Counted from the first letter of the stretch, positions 21,247-31,726 are shown. The stretch: DNA of 64,000 nucleotides from Coemansia sp. RSA 487 (GCA_027577595.1 JANBRJ010000006.1:186001-250000); one strand, 5' to 3'. A program made the numbers and translations. Notes: generated by a model from the letters alone, not told the origin.

Positions 21247-22677
21247 ATGACATCTTTTGAAGAAGAACTGGACCAGTATCTTGCCGCTAAAGATACAACA
21301 GCAGCTCCTTCCGCTTCACAGGAACCACTGGCACTAATTAGTACACTGGGTGTCGAAACTGGGCCACAGACAGCGAATGTGCAGCACAAGCAAAATCAGC
21401 TGCCCCAGGGCTTTGAGTTTTCTGCTGACCCACAGTATGCGTGCAACCAAAGCACCGGCATGTGGCTCGATCTGTACTCTGGCGATCTGTCGTACTACGA
21501 TCAAGACACGCAGACGTATATACCGGTTCAGCAGCAGACAAGCGTGCCCAAATCATTGGAGTTCCAGGGGATGCTGCGACTGGTTGTAGTCGAGTCCAAA
21601 TGCTGGCCCGTAGGGAACGTAGTTGACATTAATATCGACGAGGGCGGGCTTGCTATTGGCAGGGATCGACTTCAGGACCACACTGTGCACCATCTGCGCC
21701 TGCCAGAGATCGAGGTCTCTCGCTACCACGCACATATATACGTTAGCTCGGACGACAAGGGCAACAGAGACGTAGTAACGCTGGAAAATAAGAGCCCGGC
21801 TGCGAGTGCTGGTTCTGAAGATGGTGAGATTGATGCAGATGGCACAGAGGGTTTATCAGAAGGAGAATGCATGCCTAATAGCAATATGGATGACCATGGC
21901 CCTACTTTACAAACCTGCGCTCAGCCATCTATGTATATTATTGACCAAGGTTCGACACACGGCACATTTGTCAATGGGGTGCGACTTTCCGATCCAAAGG
22001 TCACAAGCAAGCCCCAACAACTAAAGCACTTGGATCAAGTAGAGCTTGGGTCAACAAAGCTCGAGTTCCACATACATGAGCAATGGGCGTGTACAAAGTG
22101 CCATAACTCTGGACACAACGAAATACTCACACTGACGCGCAAAGACGATGGCGTTGACCAAGGTCTGAGCAAGCCTTGTGAGACACATTCAAGCTCGCAA
22201 ACGGCCGCTACTCAGCATGATAATATTAATCAGGAACGCATAAATAATCTGAATGCCATTAAGCGGAGATATCTACATACACCAAAGAGCGGTATCAGCA
22301 AGGTGACAGTCCAATACACTGATCGTGCAAAGATACGACGTCAGCTCCAAGTGAAACCGCATCACTCAGGCGGAGCTAGCACAATAAGCCCATACCAGCA
22401 CAATACATCGACCGCCGAAACCAACAGCCACGTAAAACAGCAGAGTGATACAGCTGTTACGCCAATCGAGCAGGATAACAAGGGGTTTTCACTGTTACAA
22501 AAGATCGGATGGGTTCCTGGATCTGGGCTTGGAGCAAACGAAAGTGGCATTGTTGATCCTGTAGAAGTAACGGGGAACATCTCGAGAGCCGGACTAGGAG
22601 TGCCAGCCGATCAACCTCAAGAAAGCAGACAGGGTAGAGTAGCACGGATAACACGACAGCGGTTTCATGACATGTAA
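21247..22677 (+). CDS. OCRE / FHA / G-patch protein, AGGF1-like
   Basis: The 476-aa protein has the domain order of animal AGGF1. OCRE motif at about residues 60-100 (YACNQSTGMWLDLYSGDLSY then YDQDTQTYIPV). FHA domain at about 115-285, split by an acidic insert (GLAIGRDR, EVSRYHAHI, then DQGSTHGTFVNGVRL). C-terminal G-patch at about 415-460 (GFSLLQKIGWVPGSGLGANE). OCRE and G-patch proteins are usually spliceosome components or helicase activators, and FHA binds phosphothreonine. All key FHA residues (G-R near the start, S-R-H, then N-G) are present. Its 3' end is only 58 bp from the convergent HemK-fusion gene, so their transcripts probably overlap. Confidence 0.88.
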   Translation: MTSFEEELDQYLAAKDTTAAPSASQEPLALISTLGVETGPQTANVQHKQNQLPQGFEFSADPQYACNQSTGMWLDLYSGDLSYYDQDTQTYIPVQQQTSVPKSLEFQGMLRLVVVESKCWPVGNVVDINIDEGGLAIGRDRLQDHTVHHLRLPEIEVSRYHAHIYVSSDDKGNRDVVTLENKSPAASAGSEDGEIDADGTEGLSEGECMPNSNMDDHGPTLQTCAQPSMYIIDQGSTHGTFVNGVRLSDPKVTSKPQQLKHLDQVELGSTKLEFHIHEQWACTKCHNSGHNEILTLTRKDDGVDQGLSKPCETHSSSQTAATQHDNINQERINNLNAIKRRYLHTPKSGISKVTVQYTDRAKIRRQLQVKPHHSGGASTISPYQHNTSTAETNSHVKQQSDTAVTPIEQDNKGFSLLQKIGWVPGSGLGANESGIVDPVEVTGNISRAGLGVPADQPQESRQGRVARITRQRFHDM

Positions 22678-22735
22678 CCCATACAGGTTTTATTGTCACA
22701 AATCGTTTTCTTTCTACCAAACATATTAACATATA

Positions 22736-24574
22736 TTAAATGGAACCAGGCCGTTGGAATATGATGACGCGAAGAAACCCATGACTGTCCTTGAGTGCGT
22801 CTTTCTCTTGCCAATTGCCAAAGATACGGCGCACACCCTTTGCCATATCTTTGCCGATCTCAAATCCAATGCAGCCGCCATCGCGAAGCATAGCAAGGTT
22901 TGCTTCAAGTGACTTGCATATATCGCGGTAAGCCTGATATCCACCATCTTCTGCAATGAGCGCTAGCGATGGCTCATGTCCGATGGTGGCACGCATTCTA
23001 CTTGCCTTTTTATCCGAGATATATGGAGGATTGCAAGCTATGAAATCAAACGGTCCATGTTCTAGTACCAGCGGGTCCGACGCAAAGGCCTCAAAGCTAC
23101 TTTTTAAAAACATGGCACGATTTTGCAAAGAGTGCAATTCGCAGTTGCGGATGGCAACATCAAGAGCGGAACTGCTGATGTCTACACCGATACCACACGC
23201 ATTACCTACACGAGGGAGTACCGATAAAAGGATGCACCCGCTGCCTGTCCCCAAATCCAAGACTTTTCTTGGTTCTGAACATTGGGCATTTATACCGTTC
23301 AGGTGATCGGCTGCTGCGTGGACCAGCGTCTCTGTGCTTGGCCGAGGAATCAGCGTATCTGGAGTGACATGGAATTTGTACCCGCAAAACTGTTTAAATC
23401 CTGATATATAAGCAACCGGCCTGCCTTCAATAAGGTCTATCCCAAGAACGGCAGTGGAATCCGGGTCAGCGTCGGGTTGTTGCACTATCAAAGACGTGCT
23501 CGGGTTCTCCAAATGGTCTATATTTGCGAAATCTGCACGCGCTTTTTCCTGGCGTTGCTGATAGAATTTAGATTCGCGGTCACAAACAGCCAGGATTTTT
23601 GGAGGCACTTTCTCGCTGACAGAAATGCGAGTCCTTTTGTCAGCTAGCGATGGCATTTCGATACTAACGATGGACAGAAGAACGCCCTTGTCGCGATGGT
23701 TGGGCAGAGGCTGGGAATAGTTTTGCGTACCAACAACAGGGTACCCGAGTTCATACAGAAACCGACGCAGCACAAGACTCGGCTTGACTGCTCTGCGTAC
23801 TAATCCTTCAATCATTGACAGATTCCCAACGCTTGAACTTTTCACGACGGACACGACTTTGGCGCCAACGCTGTCAAATACATCTGAAGGTAGACCATTG
23901 TCTGCAAACCATATATCCAACCGATCTGCGCCATTTGGAGTCACTCGATTCGCATTTGTCGATATGGATTGTGCCGATGCACTGCCAACTTTGCCTTGGT
24001 CAACGTTTCCATGGCACAGTGCACAAATTCCAAACGTGACTTGACCACTAGCGATATATTGCAGTACAGTATCGCGCCGTTTCTCGGTGTCAACAAGCAA
24101 GATAAGACCTCGTATACTCTTCTCGACGTCATTCACAGCAATCCACGGTTTGATCTGGCGTGCCTCGGTCTCCATGGCTGGCGTTTCCTGCGACACAAGC
24201 AAAAGGGCAGGAGCAGCCCATTCCACATCCGGACGGCTGATACCAGGTGCTTTAGCCAACACAACAAGCCCGTTCTCTGTGTACCTGACTTCTACATCTA
24301 GCGAGTGAAGGCGGCTTCGGATAACCTGCATTGCGTCGACCTCAACCTGGACACGGTCCCCTTCCTCCAGCTGATACGAATCCAGGACAATCGATCCGTT
24401 CACACGCACGCGCTTCTGGCGCAGCGCGGCTATGGCGTCGGCCCGGATGACAAGATCCTGGCGAAACTCGTGGACAATAAAATTGCGCAGCTTAGTTCCG
24501 GAACTTTGAGCGCCGACTGTCCTCTCCTTAACTCGCAATTTGAAAGTCATTCTGCTAACGACTGCTTTTTGCAA
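22736..24574 (-). CDS. Fusion: S4 / pseudouridine-synthase-like N-terminus plus HemK/PrmC release-factor glutamine methyltransferase
   Basis: The C-terminal half (about residues 385-612) is a HemK/PrmC/MTQ1 enzyme, which N5-methylates the Gln of the GGQ loop of class I release factors, in eukaryotes often the mitochondrial one. Seen: AYISGFKQFCGYKFHVTPDT, LIPRPSTETLVHAA, the SAM loop VLDLGTGSGC at about 440 and the catalytic NPPY at about 515. The N-terminal half starts with an S4 RNA-binding segment (about 30-78, ADAIAALRQKRVRVNGSIVL) and a stretch resembling an RluA pseudouridine synthase: VVLAKAPGISRP and DVEKSIRGLILLV. The latter aligns with RLDKDTSGLLLV but lacks the catalytic Asp (Glu in its place). 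HemK proteins normally carry only a short helical N-terminal domain, so the large RNA-binding half is unusual. The frame is continuous from ATG to stop, so this is not two adjacent genes. Confidence 0.85.
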   Translation of the reverse strand: MQKAVVSRMTFKLRVKERTVGAQSSGTKLRNFIVHEFRQDLVIRADAIAALRQKRVRVNGSIVLDSYQLEEGDRVQVEVDAMQVIRSRLHSLDVEVRYTENGLVVLAKAPGISRPDVEWAAPALLLVSQETPAMETEARQIKPWIAVNDVEKSIRGLILLVDTEKRRDTVLQYIASGQVTFGICALCHGNVDQGKVGSASAQSISTNANRVTPNGADRLDIWFADNGLPSDVFDSVGAKVVSVVKSSSVGNLSMIEGLVRRAVKPSLVLRRFLYELGYPVVGTQNYSQPLPNHRDKGVLLSIVSIEMPSLADKRTRISVSEKVPPKILAVCDRESKFYQQRQEKARADFANIDHLENPSTSLIVQQPDADPDSTAVLGIDLIEGRPVAYISGFKQFCGYKFHVTPDTLIPRPSTETLVHAAADHLNGINAQCSEPRKVLDLGTGSGCILLSVLPRVGNACGIGVDISSSALDVAIRNCELHSLQNRAMFLKSSFEAFASDPLVLEHGPFDFIACNPPYISDKKASRMRATIGHEPSLALIAEDGGYQAYRDICKSLEANLAMLRDGGCIGFEIGKDMAKGVRRIFGNWQEKDALKDSHGFLRVIIFQRPGSI

Positions 24575-24937
24575 GGTTTGCCTTCTTCTGTTGCTGCTGA
24601 GGTTATGTGTTGTGAACGGGTGGGCAAGAGCACTCGCATTACTAACACTTGAAACGCTATTATTTTACCAACTAATTTGGGCGGTTTTTTACTCGATTCT
24701 GACGAGTGAATTGAAGGGAAAAAACAGTACTTTTGCATCAGAATGAAATAAAAGTTTAAGAAAAATTTTTGCAGCTGTTGTGCATTTTGCAACTTTGATC
24801 TGTTTTTCCTTTTACAACTTGTATTTTTTATTCTCTTTAAGTTTTCTTTTGAATTCATTTGCTTTAAATGTTTCTAAAGTGCAGTATTATCTATTCATTC
24901 GATTAGCGACCAATAACGACAAGATAAAGAGGGGGAT
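24575..24937. promoter_or_regulatory. Divergent promoter between the HemK-fusion gene (-) and UTP23 (+)
   Basis: 363 bp of very AT-rich DNA between two head-to-head start codons. It must drive both genes. No specific box stands out. Confidence 0.5.
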
Positions 24938-25903
24938 ATGAGAGTGAAAAGAGCCAAAACGTACAGAAAGGCGATGCAGCTCTATCAGCAGAGCTTTGGA
25001 TTCCGTGAGCCGTACCAGGTCCTTGTATCAGCCGACTTTATATTGGAGAGCGTGGCCAAACATCTTGAGGTGGTCAAGACCCTGGAGGATACTCTTCAAG
25101 GCAAGGTCAAGCCGCTGATCACATTTTGCTCCATCCGCGACGTGCGTACGGAAGGTGAGCATCGATCCGAAGCCATTGCGGTTAGCAAGAGCTTTGAGAA
25201 GCGTCGCTGTCCTCACAAGGATCCGATCCCAGGAAACCAATGCATTAGCGAGGTAATGGGTGATGAGAACAAATACAACTATTGCGTTGCCGCCCAGGAT
25301 GAGGCTCTAAGAACAAAGTTACGAAAAGTCCCTGGTGTTCCGCTTGTACACATTAAGCAGACTGTTATGATCTTGGGGAAGCCGCAAAGCGTAGTAAAGG
25401 AAGTGGTGGCTTCCAAGAATCGGAACAAGCTTGGCCTGTCCGAGCTTGAGCGCAAAATGCTCGAAGCTGTGAAAAAGAAGGAACGGGAAGATAAACTGGC
25501 GCATATGCCTCTCAAGCATAAGGCAAAGAAGAAGGGTCCCAAAGGACCAAACCCACTGTCAATGAAAAAGTCTAAAAAGGAAGCTTCTGCACAAACGCCA
25601 AGTAAGCCTAAACTTAAACCTTTGGAGATAGCGACACACAACAAGAATGAATCAAGCAATTCCTTGCCTACCATGCCAGTAGCTTCTACGACCAACACAA
25701 AGCGGAACCTACCGGATGCACAGCAGGCTGTGGCTTTGGTAGCGAAAAAGGCGAAAACACAAGGTGCCACACAGCAGCCAGACAATAGCAGCCAGAGCCA
25801 GAACACGCCCGGGCAGCAGAACAAGCGCAAGCGCAAGCGGTCGCACGCAAAAGGCAAAAAAACATCATCTGCAAATGAGTCTACGATAAAGAACAGCAAC
25901 TAA
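24938..25903 (+). CDS. UTP23: UTP23, small-subunit processome PIN-fold protein
   Basis: UTP23 acts in the nucleolus in early 18S rRNA processing and release of the snR30/U17 snoRNP. The 321-aa protein begins with the conserved RAKTYRKAMQLYQQSFGFRE and has the degenerate PIN fold of the Utp23/Fcf1 family. The Cys/His segment RRCPHKDPIPGNQCI, then NKYNYCVAAQDEALRTKLRK and PGVPLVHIKQTVMIL, match family landmarks closely. From about residue 175 the protein is Lys-rich and low complexity (nucleolar type), ending in KRKRKRSHAKGKK. The catalytic acids expected in an active PIN nuclease are not all present, as is usual for Utp23. Confidence 0.93.
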   Translation: MRVKRAKTYRKAMQLYQQSFGFREPYQVLVSADFILESVAKHLEVVKTLEDTLQGKVKPLITFCSIRDVRTEGEHRSEAIAVSKSFEKRRCPHKDPIPGNQCISEVMGDENKYNYCVAAQDEALRTKLRKVPGVPLVHIKQTVMILGKPQSVVKEVVASKNRNKLGLSELERKMLEAVKKKEREDKLAHMPLKHKAKKKGPKGPNPLSMKKSKKEASAQTPSKPKLKPLEIATHNKNESSNSLPTMPVASTTNTKRNLPDAQQAVALVAKKAKTQGATQQPDNSSQSQNTPGQQNKRKRKRSHAKGKKTSSANESTIKNSN

Positions 25904-26063
25904 CAAATAAAATAAAATAAAAAACACCAACTTTTAATGTTCCAGATACAAAAATTCACTAATAACCGTTCAATGGCAAAAAAAAAAGATAAAGAGATCA
26001 CTAAATGTCAGTGTTTGTTATTCCGTGCTAAAGCGAGAAGAGCCTGGCACTTGCTTAAATTCA

Positions 26064-26699
26064 TCAACTGGAGATTTCCTGCTGGTTTTGCGATTGCTCC
26101 AACCCTTCAATCTCGGACATCAGCTGTCCACTGGCCATCTGAATCTCTATACACTGGCGAACACCCTCGGACCACCTGTCCTCAAGTCCTCTTAGCTTCA
26201 CGCCAGCCTCGGTCTGCTCGTACTTTCGTGCTTTGTTTATCCGCACGCCCTCATCCTTGTGGTTTTCTGTGGCTCTCTCAATACTCTCAAGCAGCTTTTC
26301 TTTCTGGTAATTACTAAACTTCCACGCATTCGCGCCAAACTGCTGCAAAAGCTCCAAATTGACAAGCCGTATGTCCTGGTGTTCCAGCTGCGCTGCTGCA
26401 TTGTCGCAAGCCCGCTTCCACTCGTCTACACTTTGTGCATCATCTTCGCTTGGAGGTTCAAGCTTGTACCTGCTTACATCGAATACCGGGAGTGGTTTCC
26501 CTGACCTCACACGCTCGTACTCCTTCCGAAGGATCTCCTTACCCTTGAATAGAGACATCGAGTCTCTTGGAAGTTCAGGCGGTGGCATTGCACCCATTTC
26601 GTCTTGTATCATCTGCAGCACATTTTGTCGCGTCTCGGGTTCGTCGTATTCCTTGTCAATGTATGGAAGAGAATCAACCACAGCGTCCCGGCCATCCAT
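26064..26699 (-). CDS. SPF27/BCAS2, Prp19-complex subunit
   Basis: SPF27 (BCAS2, Cwf7) is a core subunit of the Prp19/CDC5L spliceosome complex. The 211-aa protein starts with the family hallmark VVDSLPYIDKEYDEPETRQN and continues as an all-helical protein (MIQDEM, DVSRYKLEPPSED) with a C-terminal coiled coil (NYQKEKLLESIERATENHKD). Length and layout fit the family (about 200-225 aa). No intron is required. Another Prp19-complex partner, CTNNBL1, lies at 56895. Confidence 0.92.
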   Translation of the reverse strand: MDGRDAVVDSLPYIDKEYDEPETRQNVLQMIQDEMGAMPPPELPRDSMSLFKGKEILRKEYERVRSGKPLPVFDVSRYKLEPPSEDDAQSVDEWKRACDNAAAQLEHQDIRLVNLELLQQFGANAWKFSNYQKEKLLESIERATENHKDEGVRINKARKYEQTEAGVKLRGLEDRWSEGVRQCIEIQMASGQLMSEIEGLEQSQNQQEISS

Positions 26700-26979
26700 A
26701 GCTGGCTTTATTTATTTCCAGAGCAGAAAGATAGATATGTCTTTATATCGAATGCAACAACAAAAAGCAGGCAATCATATAAATAAAAAAGTTTCAAAAT
26801 TAAGAAGCCAAGCACAAAAAACTCGCAACTTTGATATGACTGTGAATGCTGAATATTGCTGTGCTTGTGGGCCAAAACGTGAAAATTCAACGAAACATGT
26901 GATTAGAGAAAAATTAAAACAAAAACACGAATGCACCAGACAAAAGCAAAAGTGTGTGCATTTACATTAAAAACGCCGC

Positions 26980-28444
26980 TCAAGCAGGCGATCTCCGCTG
27001 GGGCACGGTCTGGTTCTTTACGGTCTCGCTACGGATCCTTCTTGACGATTCACGCATGTTACGTGCCCTCTCCATCTTGCTATCAAGAACAGAGCTACTG
27101 AAAATCCGAGATTCCCCTGGAGCGGCAGAACCTATAGTGCGCATGTTGTTTGTGGGCATTTGTGGAGCATCTGCGCTCATTCCATTGCTTGTTGTATTGC
27201 CAGAAAGCATGGCAGACGCCACTCTCGGGTTAGCAATACTCCGGCTACGAGCCATGCGTGAGTGAAGTGCGGCGTACTGGCCACTCGTGCCAATCAGCGG
27301 AGTCACCTTTGTACGGGCTCCAGCAAGTCTGGACTCCAAGTCTTTGACCCGCGACATGATGTCATGGACCACAAGTGCTGGGTTCCCGCCAGAGGCGTCG
27401 ACATTCGCCATCGACTTTGACAGCCCTGGGTTCTGAGGCACTGCTCGACTGTTCCGGCTCCTTACAACGTTGAGCTCGAGATTTAGGTCCTTGAGCTCAT
27501 CTTTAAGCCGCTGAACCTCATCCACAAGTATCTTTTTGGTCTCGACCTCCCTATGCAGAAACGTATTCTCCTCCACCGCCTGGCTTAGCCGGCACTCCAT
27601 TGTCTGCAACGAGGACTTTGTCATTCTCTCGTTTCGCTCCAGGTCATCGTTGTTTTGCTCCAATTCGCGTGTACGGCTTCTGTAATATTCCTGCTGCGAG
27701 CGTACAAATTGCAGCTCGCGCTCAATCGACTGCAACTCTTCGCCAGCCTTTAGCTGTGCATTCTGGTATTTGCCCTTCAGCTCGTCAATTTCGAATTTGT
27801 ACTTTTCGTTCTTTGCACGCAGTTCCTTGTTTACAGCCTCTAGGCGCGAGATCTCCTTTTCGAATTCTACCTCCAACTCTGCAGAGTCATTCTTAAACAT
27901 CTCAAGCTCCACTTCCTTGTCTGTAATCATATAGCGGAGGTCGAATGTCGCATCACGCCAGTACTTTATCTCCTCCTCTGGCGAGGCAAACGATCTATAA
28001 ATACAGATATATAGAGATAAGAGAAAATACGTAGTAATTAGACTTGTTGTCATTACTGCAAAAATATATAGCCAAAAACAGGCTCCTTGTTTGCAAGAGA
28101 GTGGAACATGTAGCACCACAGCCTAGACGTACAGTGGCAGCAAAAATTCAAGCAAGGACATACAATGATAGCGAGGCAGCGAAAAAAGATGACAGAAAAA
28201 GAGTGTATCTTGCGTTTGCAAAACAAAACAAACAAGCAACAGGTTAAATGCACGCATGTGTGCCTTTTGTTCGACGAAAATCATAAACAAAGCAACGCAA
28301 GCGTGCATATCCCAGCTATCAACCTGAAATTACATCTCAATGTAAAGACGAGACGACTGCTCCTTTCTTGGAAAACACAACAGGTCAAATATGTCATACT
28401 CAAGAAGGTCAAACAACTTACTTTGGGTCCTCGTCCTCGCTCAT
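26980..28444 (-). CDS. NudE/NDEL1-like dynein regulator (two exons)
   Basis: NudE proteins link LIS1 to cytoplasmic dynein in nuclear migration and mitosis. Proposed exons (minus strand): 28422-28444 (23 nt, MSEDEDP plus two bases) and 26980-27994. The 427-bp GT-AG intron (donor GTAAGT) restores the frame as MSEDEDPKSFASPEEEIKYW, giving 345 aa. The family N-terminus F-S-x-E-E-E-I-x-Y-W is followed by a long coiled coil (about 10-180: SAELEVEFEKEISRLEAVNK, ELQFVRSQQEYYRSRTRELE) that binds LIS1. The C-terminal half is Ser/Arg-rich and ends with a basic segment. Reading straight upstream of the acceptor gives a hydrophobic run that looks like a membrane segment but is intron sequence. Confidence 0.88.
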
Positions 28445-28783
28445 TCGCAGCAAGTATTAACAATGTACAGCTAAAGAAGCAATATTATGTGTAAATCTTC
28501 AAAAAGCGTATTAAGAACAATGGTTTCACGGCCGCGCAAGCTAAAAAAAACTTTTGAGGCAAATTCTAACTCTGTCAGACCAGGCTTGAAGAAAAAAAGA
28601 AACAAAAAAAGAGTATTAACAAGTATGAGTGCAGCACCAGGGAAAAGAAACAGCTTTTAAAACCCAAGCCCTTTTTCCCATTTTTAGTTTAAACTTTTCC
28701 TTTATAATTCAAAACACCCTGTCCAATAGCAACAGCAGATACGCTGCACGTGATTTACATGAATCAAAATTGTCCAGGCTTAT
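28445..28783. other. Intergenic region between NudE (5' end) and SFSWAP (3' end)
   Basis: 339 bp, AT-rich, holding the NudE promoter and the SFSWAP terminator. No further feature was seen. Confidence 0.5.
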
Positions 28784-30181
28784 TTATTCCTCTTGGCTCT
28801 TTGGCCGTTTGCCTTTGAGAAACTCTAGTGCCAACATCCGCCGCTTGGCTTGCATCAATGCCGTTGATTCGGCTTCTTTCGGCAGCTCAGATTCAGGCGG
28901 AGCTTGAGCTTCGTTTAGTGCCTTGGACACAGCTTTTTCAACAGCACTCTCATCAGTGTTATGCATGTAGCAGTCACGGCGAAAGCAATAGTACTTGTTT
29001 GCTGCATCAAATGGCGAGAGAAACGCATAGGTGGAGGATGTCGTTGCCTTTTTTACCCGTAGATTTTGCTCCATCCTTGCTGGAGACGGAGATCTTCCAA
29101 CCATACAAGCAACTTTGTCGACAAACGAACGTGTATTCGAATCAGCAGGAACAACAACCCCATCAGGAACGCAGACATTGCTTGAAGCAACAGTATAGGA
29201 GCCCTGATCCTCGGCCTTGCTGATAGCTTTCAATAGGTGTGATGCGCTATCGGAATCATTAGACTCTTCTGTTCCTGAATCAGATTCGGAGCTCGAGTCG
29301 TCATTGTATCCGTATAGTCCTGTCCGCATCAGCCAGAGGATGTGCTTGTAGAACGGGTGCAGCTGACTAGCGCGGTTGAGAAATTCAAAGTCTGCATTTG
29401 TACCTTGCTTTCCCTGTATCATCACCTCCATTTGAGCCGCCTTTTCTGCATCTTGCTGGTCAGCCAAAAATCGAGCCGTGCGCTCAACAATTTCGAAATG
29501 TCGCTGTGTCTTTGGAGTTGCAATTCCTTCAGGCACTGTAAAGCTTGGAGCAAACGGTTTGTCATCGAATCTATTGCGGCCACCTGTTTCTTCATCATGG
29601 CCGTTTCCTTTTGAATCGTCGCCGTTCTTTGGCATCTGTGTAGGCATGGGGTTTCCAGAAGCATCATATTGCAACATAATGCTGCCGGATGGCACTTGTG
29701 ACTCTTGGTGCCTTGCAGAACTTCCTTGTTCGGCTGGATGGCTCAGATAGTCAATATATGCACGGCGTTCTTCAGGATCCATACCAAAAAGCTCAATCTC
29801 ACTCATTGCGCCATTATCTCCTAAGGACCGCAATGTTGAAAAGCGCAATGCATCGAAATCGCCGCGTTTTGAATATTCATCGCCAGCATTACTCTTGCTT
29901 GCACCTGATGGTAATATCAGATGGCGGATGTCGTATCTGTCCACATATACAGCCGCGCCTTGAAAGTTGCCAGGCTCAAGCTGGATAAGGCCAACTCTGC
30001 TACCACATGGAACCTCTGTTTCACTGAAAATCCTTGCACTATACCCAAACACTACCATATCCTGCATGGTGTCGCCGATATCATCCAGAGCATCTTCGTG
30101 TGGTCCGAGATACCTGTTCTTATTTTGTTTGCGCTTAAGCAATTGTAACCGTTGCCGCTTTCGTATTCTGTGTGCATCCAT
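28784..30181 (-). CDS. SFSWAP-like (suppressor-of-white-apricot) splicing factor
   Basis: The 465-aa protein has an N-terminal DRY_EERY-type domain (about 40-150: MVVFGYSARIFSETEVP, VYVDRYDIRHLI, ELFGMDPEERRAYIDYL) and one SURP module (about 225-275: EIVERTARFLADQQ, NADFEFLNRASQLHPFYKHI). SURP modules bind SF1 or related splicing proteins. Animal SFSWAP has two SURP modules and an RS tail; here a second partial match (DKVACMVGRS, then NKYYCFRRDCY) may be a divergent module at about 365-420, and no RS tail is seen. It regulates pre-mRNA splicing by family knowledge. The 5' end faces the left arm of the long inverted repeat, 184 bp upstream of the ATG. Confidence 0.85.
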   Translation of the reverse strand: MDAHRIRKRQRLQLLKRKQNKNRYLGPHEDALDDIGDTMQDMVVFGYSARIFSETEVPCGSRVGLIQLEPGNFQGAAVYVDRYDIRHLILPSGASKSNAGDEYSKRGDFDALRFSTLRSLGDNGAMSEIELFGMDPEERRAYIDYLSHPAEQGSSARHQESQVPSGSIMLQYDASGNPMPTQMPKNGDDSKGNGHDEETGGRNRFDDKPFAPSFTVPEGIATPKTQRHFEIVERTARFLADQQDAEKAAQMEVMIQGKQGTNADFEFLNRASQLHPFYKHILWLMRTGLYGYNDDSSSESDSGTEESNDSDSASHLLKAISKAEDQGSYTVASSNVCVPDGVVVPADSNTRSFVDKVACMVGRSPSPARMEQNLRVKKATTSSTYAFLSPFDAANKYYCFRRDCYMHNTDESAVEKAVSKALNEAQAPPESELPKEAESTALMQAKRRMLALEFLKGKRPKSQEE

Positions 30182-30365
30182 TCATAAAGAAAAATAAGGT
30201 CAATTTGGTCAAATGACAAAATAAAATAAAGTTGCGTGCAGGCATGCTATTTTCATTTGGTTTGCATTACTACTGACTTTTTTATTTGCATATAATTTAT
30301 AAAGCTTAGTAATATGGGCTCTCACTATAATCTATATTGCGGCCATATAAGGATATGGTTATTTC

Positions 30366-31058
30366 ATAGCATGCCACACACCAGTGACATGCTGCAGCGT
30401 ACTAGCACTTAAGACGCCTGCGGTATGGCTAAACTTTACATACGTGTGTTTACTTTGAATATCACGCCAACAAGGAAGCGAGTGGTTTTGGTATAGTGTA
30501 TTGCTTTATAATTGACATGTTGTTGAGCGTATCTAAAATATGCAAACAGCGGACTCGTTGTTTTGGTGGCTAATTGGGCATGGTTAAGGAGCCGATAGAA
30601 ACCCTCACACAAAATGAGAATGAACGAAATGAAATGAACTAAATATCAAATGGCACGCACAGATCCTCAGTTCCGTGCAAAGTGTGCTGGATTCCAGTGT
30701 GGCGAGGTCCATTTTCCGGCGCTATCTTGGGCACTAGAGGCATATAGTGTATGCGTGTCCTAACTATTGCCAAGCTTTACAGCTATAAACGCCATAGGTT
30801 GTATTAAGACAATAAAAGGATATTTCGTTCCGTATTGAGTCTAGTTTTTATACAAAAGATGTTACAACCGATTTGCAAGTCGAGCTGTTATCACCGACAG
30901 GGACGCTCTGCAGCTTTGGTGGTCCTTAATCGTCCTTGGACTACTCATGGTTTGTGCTGCTGCTGGCCACTAGCTATATACAACTGCTAAGCAAGACAGC
31001 GCATTATATATCCAGCATTTGCTAATGATGTTGTTCCTCGCCGCCAGCCAACGCAAAA
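30366..31058 (+). repeat. Left arm of a perfect 693-bp inverted repeat
   Basis: Compared base by base with the reverse complement of 38889-39581, this segment shows no mismatch and no gap over 693 bp. The arm begins ATAGCATGCCACACACC and ends CCAGCCAACGCAAAA. It has no long reading frame, no TG...CA ends and no terminal inverted repeats of its own. No flanking target duplication is visible. It lies immediately upstream of SFSWAP, with the end beginning ATAGC facing that gene. Confidence 0.97.
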
Positions 31059-31726
31059 GCATGGTTTTTGCTAGGCGAATAGTATATATAGGCGTAAATG
31101 AAGCTTAATAATTACGAAGAGTAAGCATATGATGTGGAGTGTAACGATTCTGGATCCATGAACATTTAACCTGCCAATGTCAATGAGAACCAAACATCGG
31201 AAATGTGTTTTTTCGTTGCTGTTTGGTATGTGATTGATTTGATGGTGATCTGAATCTGACAAACAGCTTCTCCCCTCATCCGAAACCACCTGGTCGGTGG
31301 ATAAAAAACACAATTGCTGGAAGTTCTGGGCTCAATGCGTCAATATGCTTATCCCTACTACCATCATCATTTGCATGTCATTGTGTTGGGGCTAAAGAGT
31401 GAGAAATTCGGGAAAAGCCGCGATAAAACAGTGTAAGCAGCCTGTGCACCAACAACGCTTGGACAACAGGGCGCACAAAATGTGCGTTTATATCCTGCAT
31501 GGGGCTGCTCTGAGAGGAGAACGCCTCAATCAGGAGGAGGGGACTGAAGGGATTTCAAACAGTCGTTATCAGTTATCAACCACTCTTTTCTGAGATCTTC
31601 CCAACGAGTTTCTTTCTTCTTTCTTTTCTTTATCAACAAAAAAGCTCTTCGCCTTACAAAGCACTGTCTTTAATCAGCAACTTTTTTTACCATCCAAACA
31701 GCACGCTCACTAGTTTTTACATAAAA
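31059..31726 (+). promoter_or_regulatory. Upstream region of aldolase gene
   Basis: 668 bp between the repeat arm and the FBA1 start. It ends in a pyrimidine-rich stretch followed by an A-rich leader just before the ATG, the layout of strongly expressed glycolytic genes in fungi. No other gene is visible. Confidence 0.5.
31609..31631 (+). promoter_or_regulatory. CT-rich tract before the aldolase start
   Basis: An uninterrupted run of C and T about 95-118 bp upstream of the FBA1 ATG. CT blocks near transcription start are common in highly expressed fungal housekeeping genes; the role here is inferred. Confidence 0.4.

Noticed and set aside
27995-28119. A hydrophobic N-terminal segment that would make NudE a membrane protein
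   Set aside because: It is intron sequence read through upstream of a good acceptor. The spliced form starts MSEDEDPKSFASPEEE, as expected for the family.
30366-31058. Repeat arm as a Helitron or MITE
   Set aside because: No terminal inverted repeats, no CTRR end with hairpin, no TA or A/T target signature at the ends of either copy.
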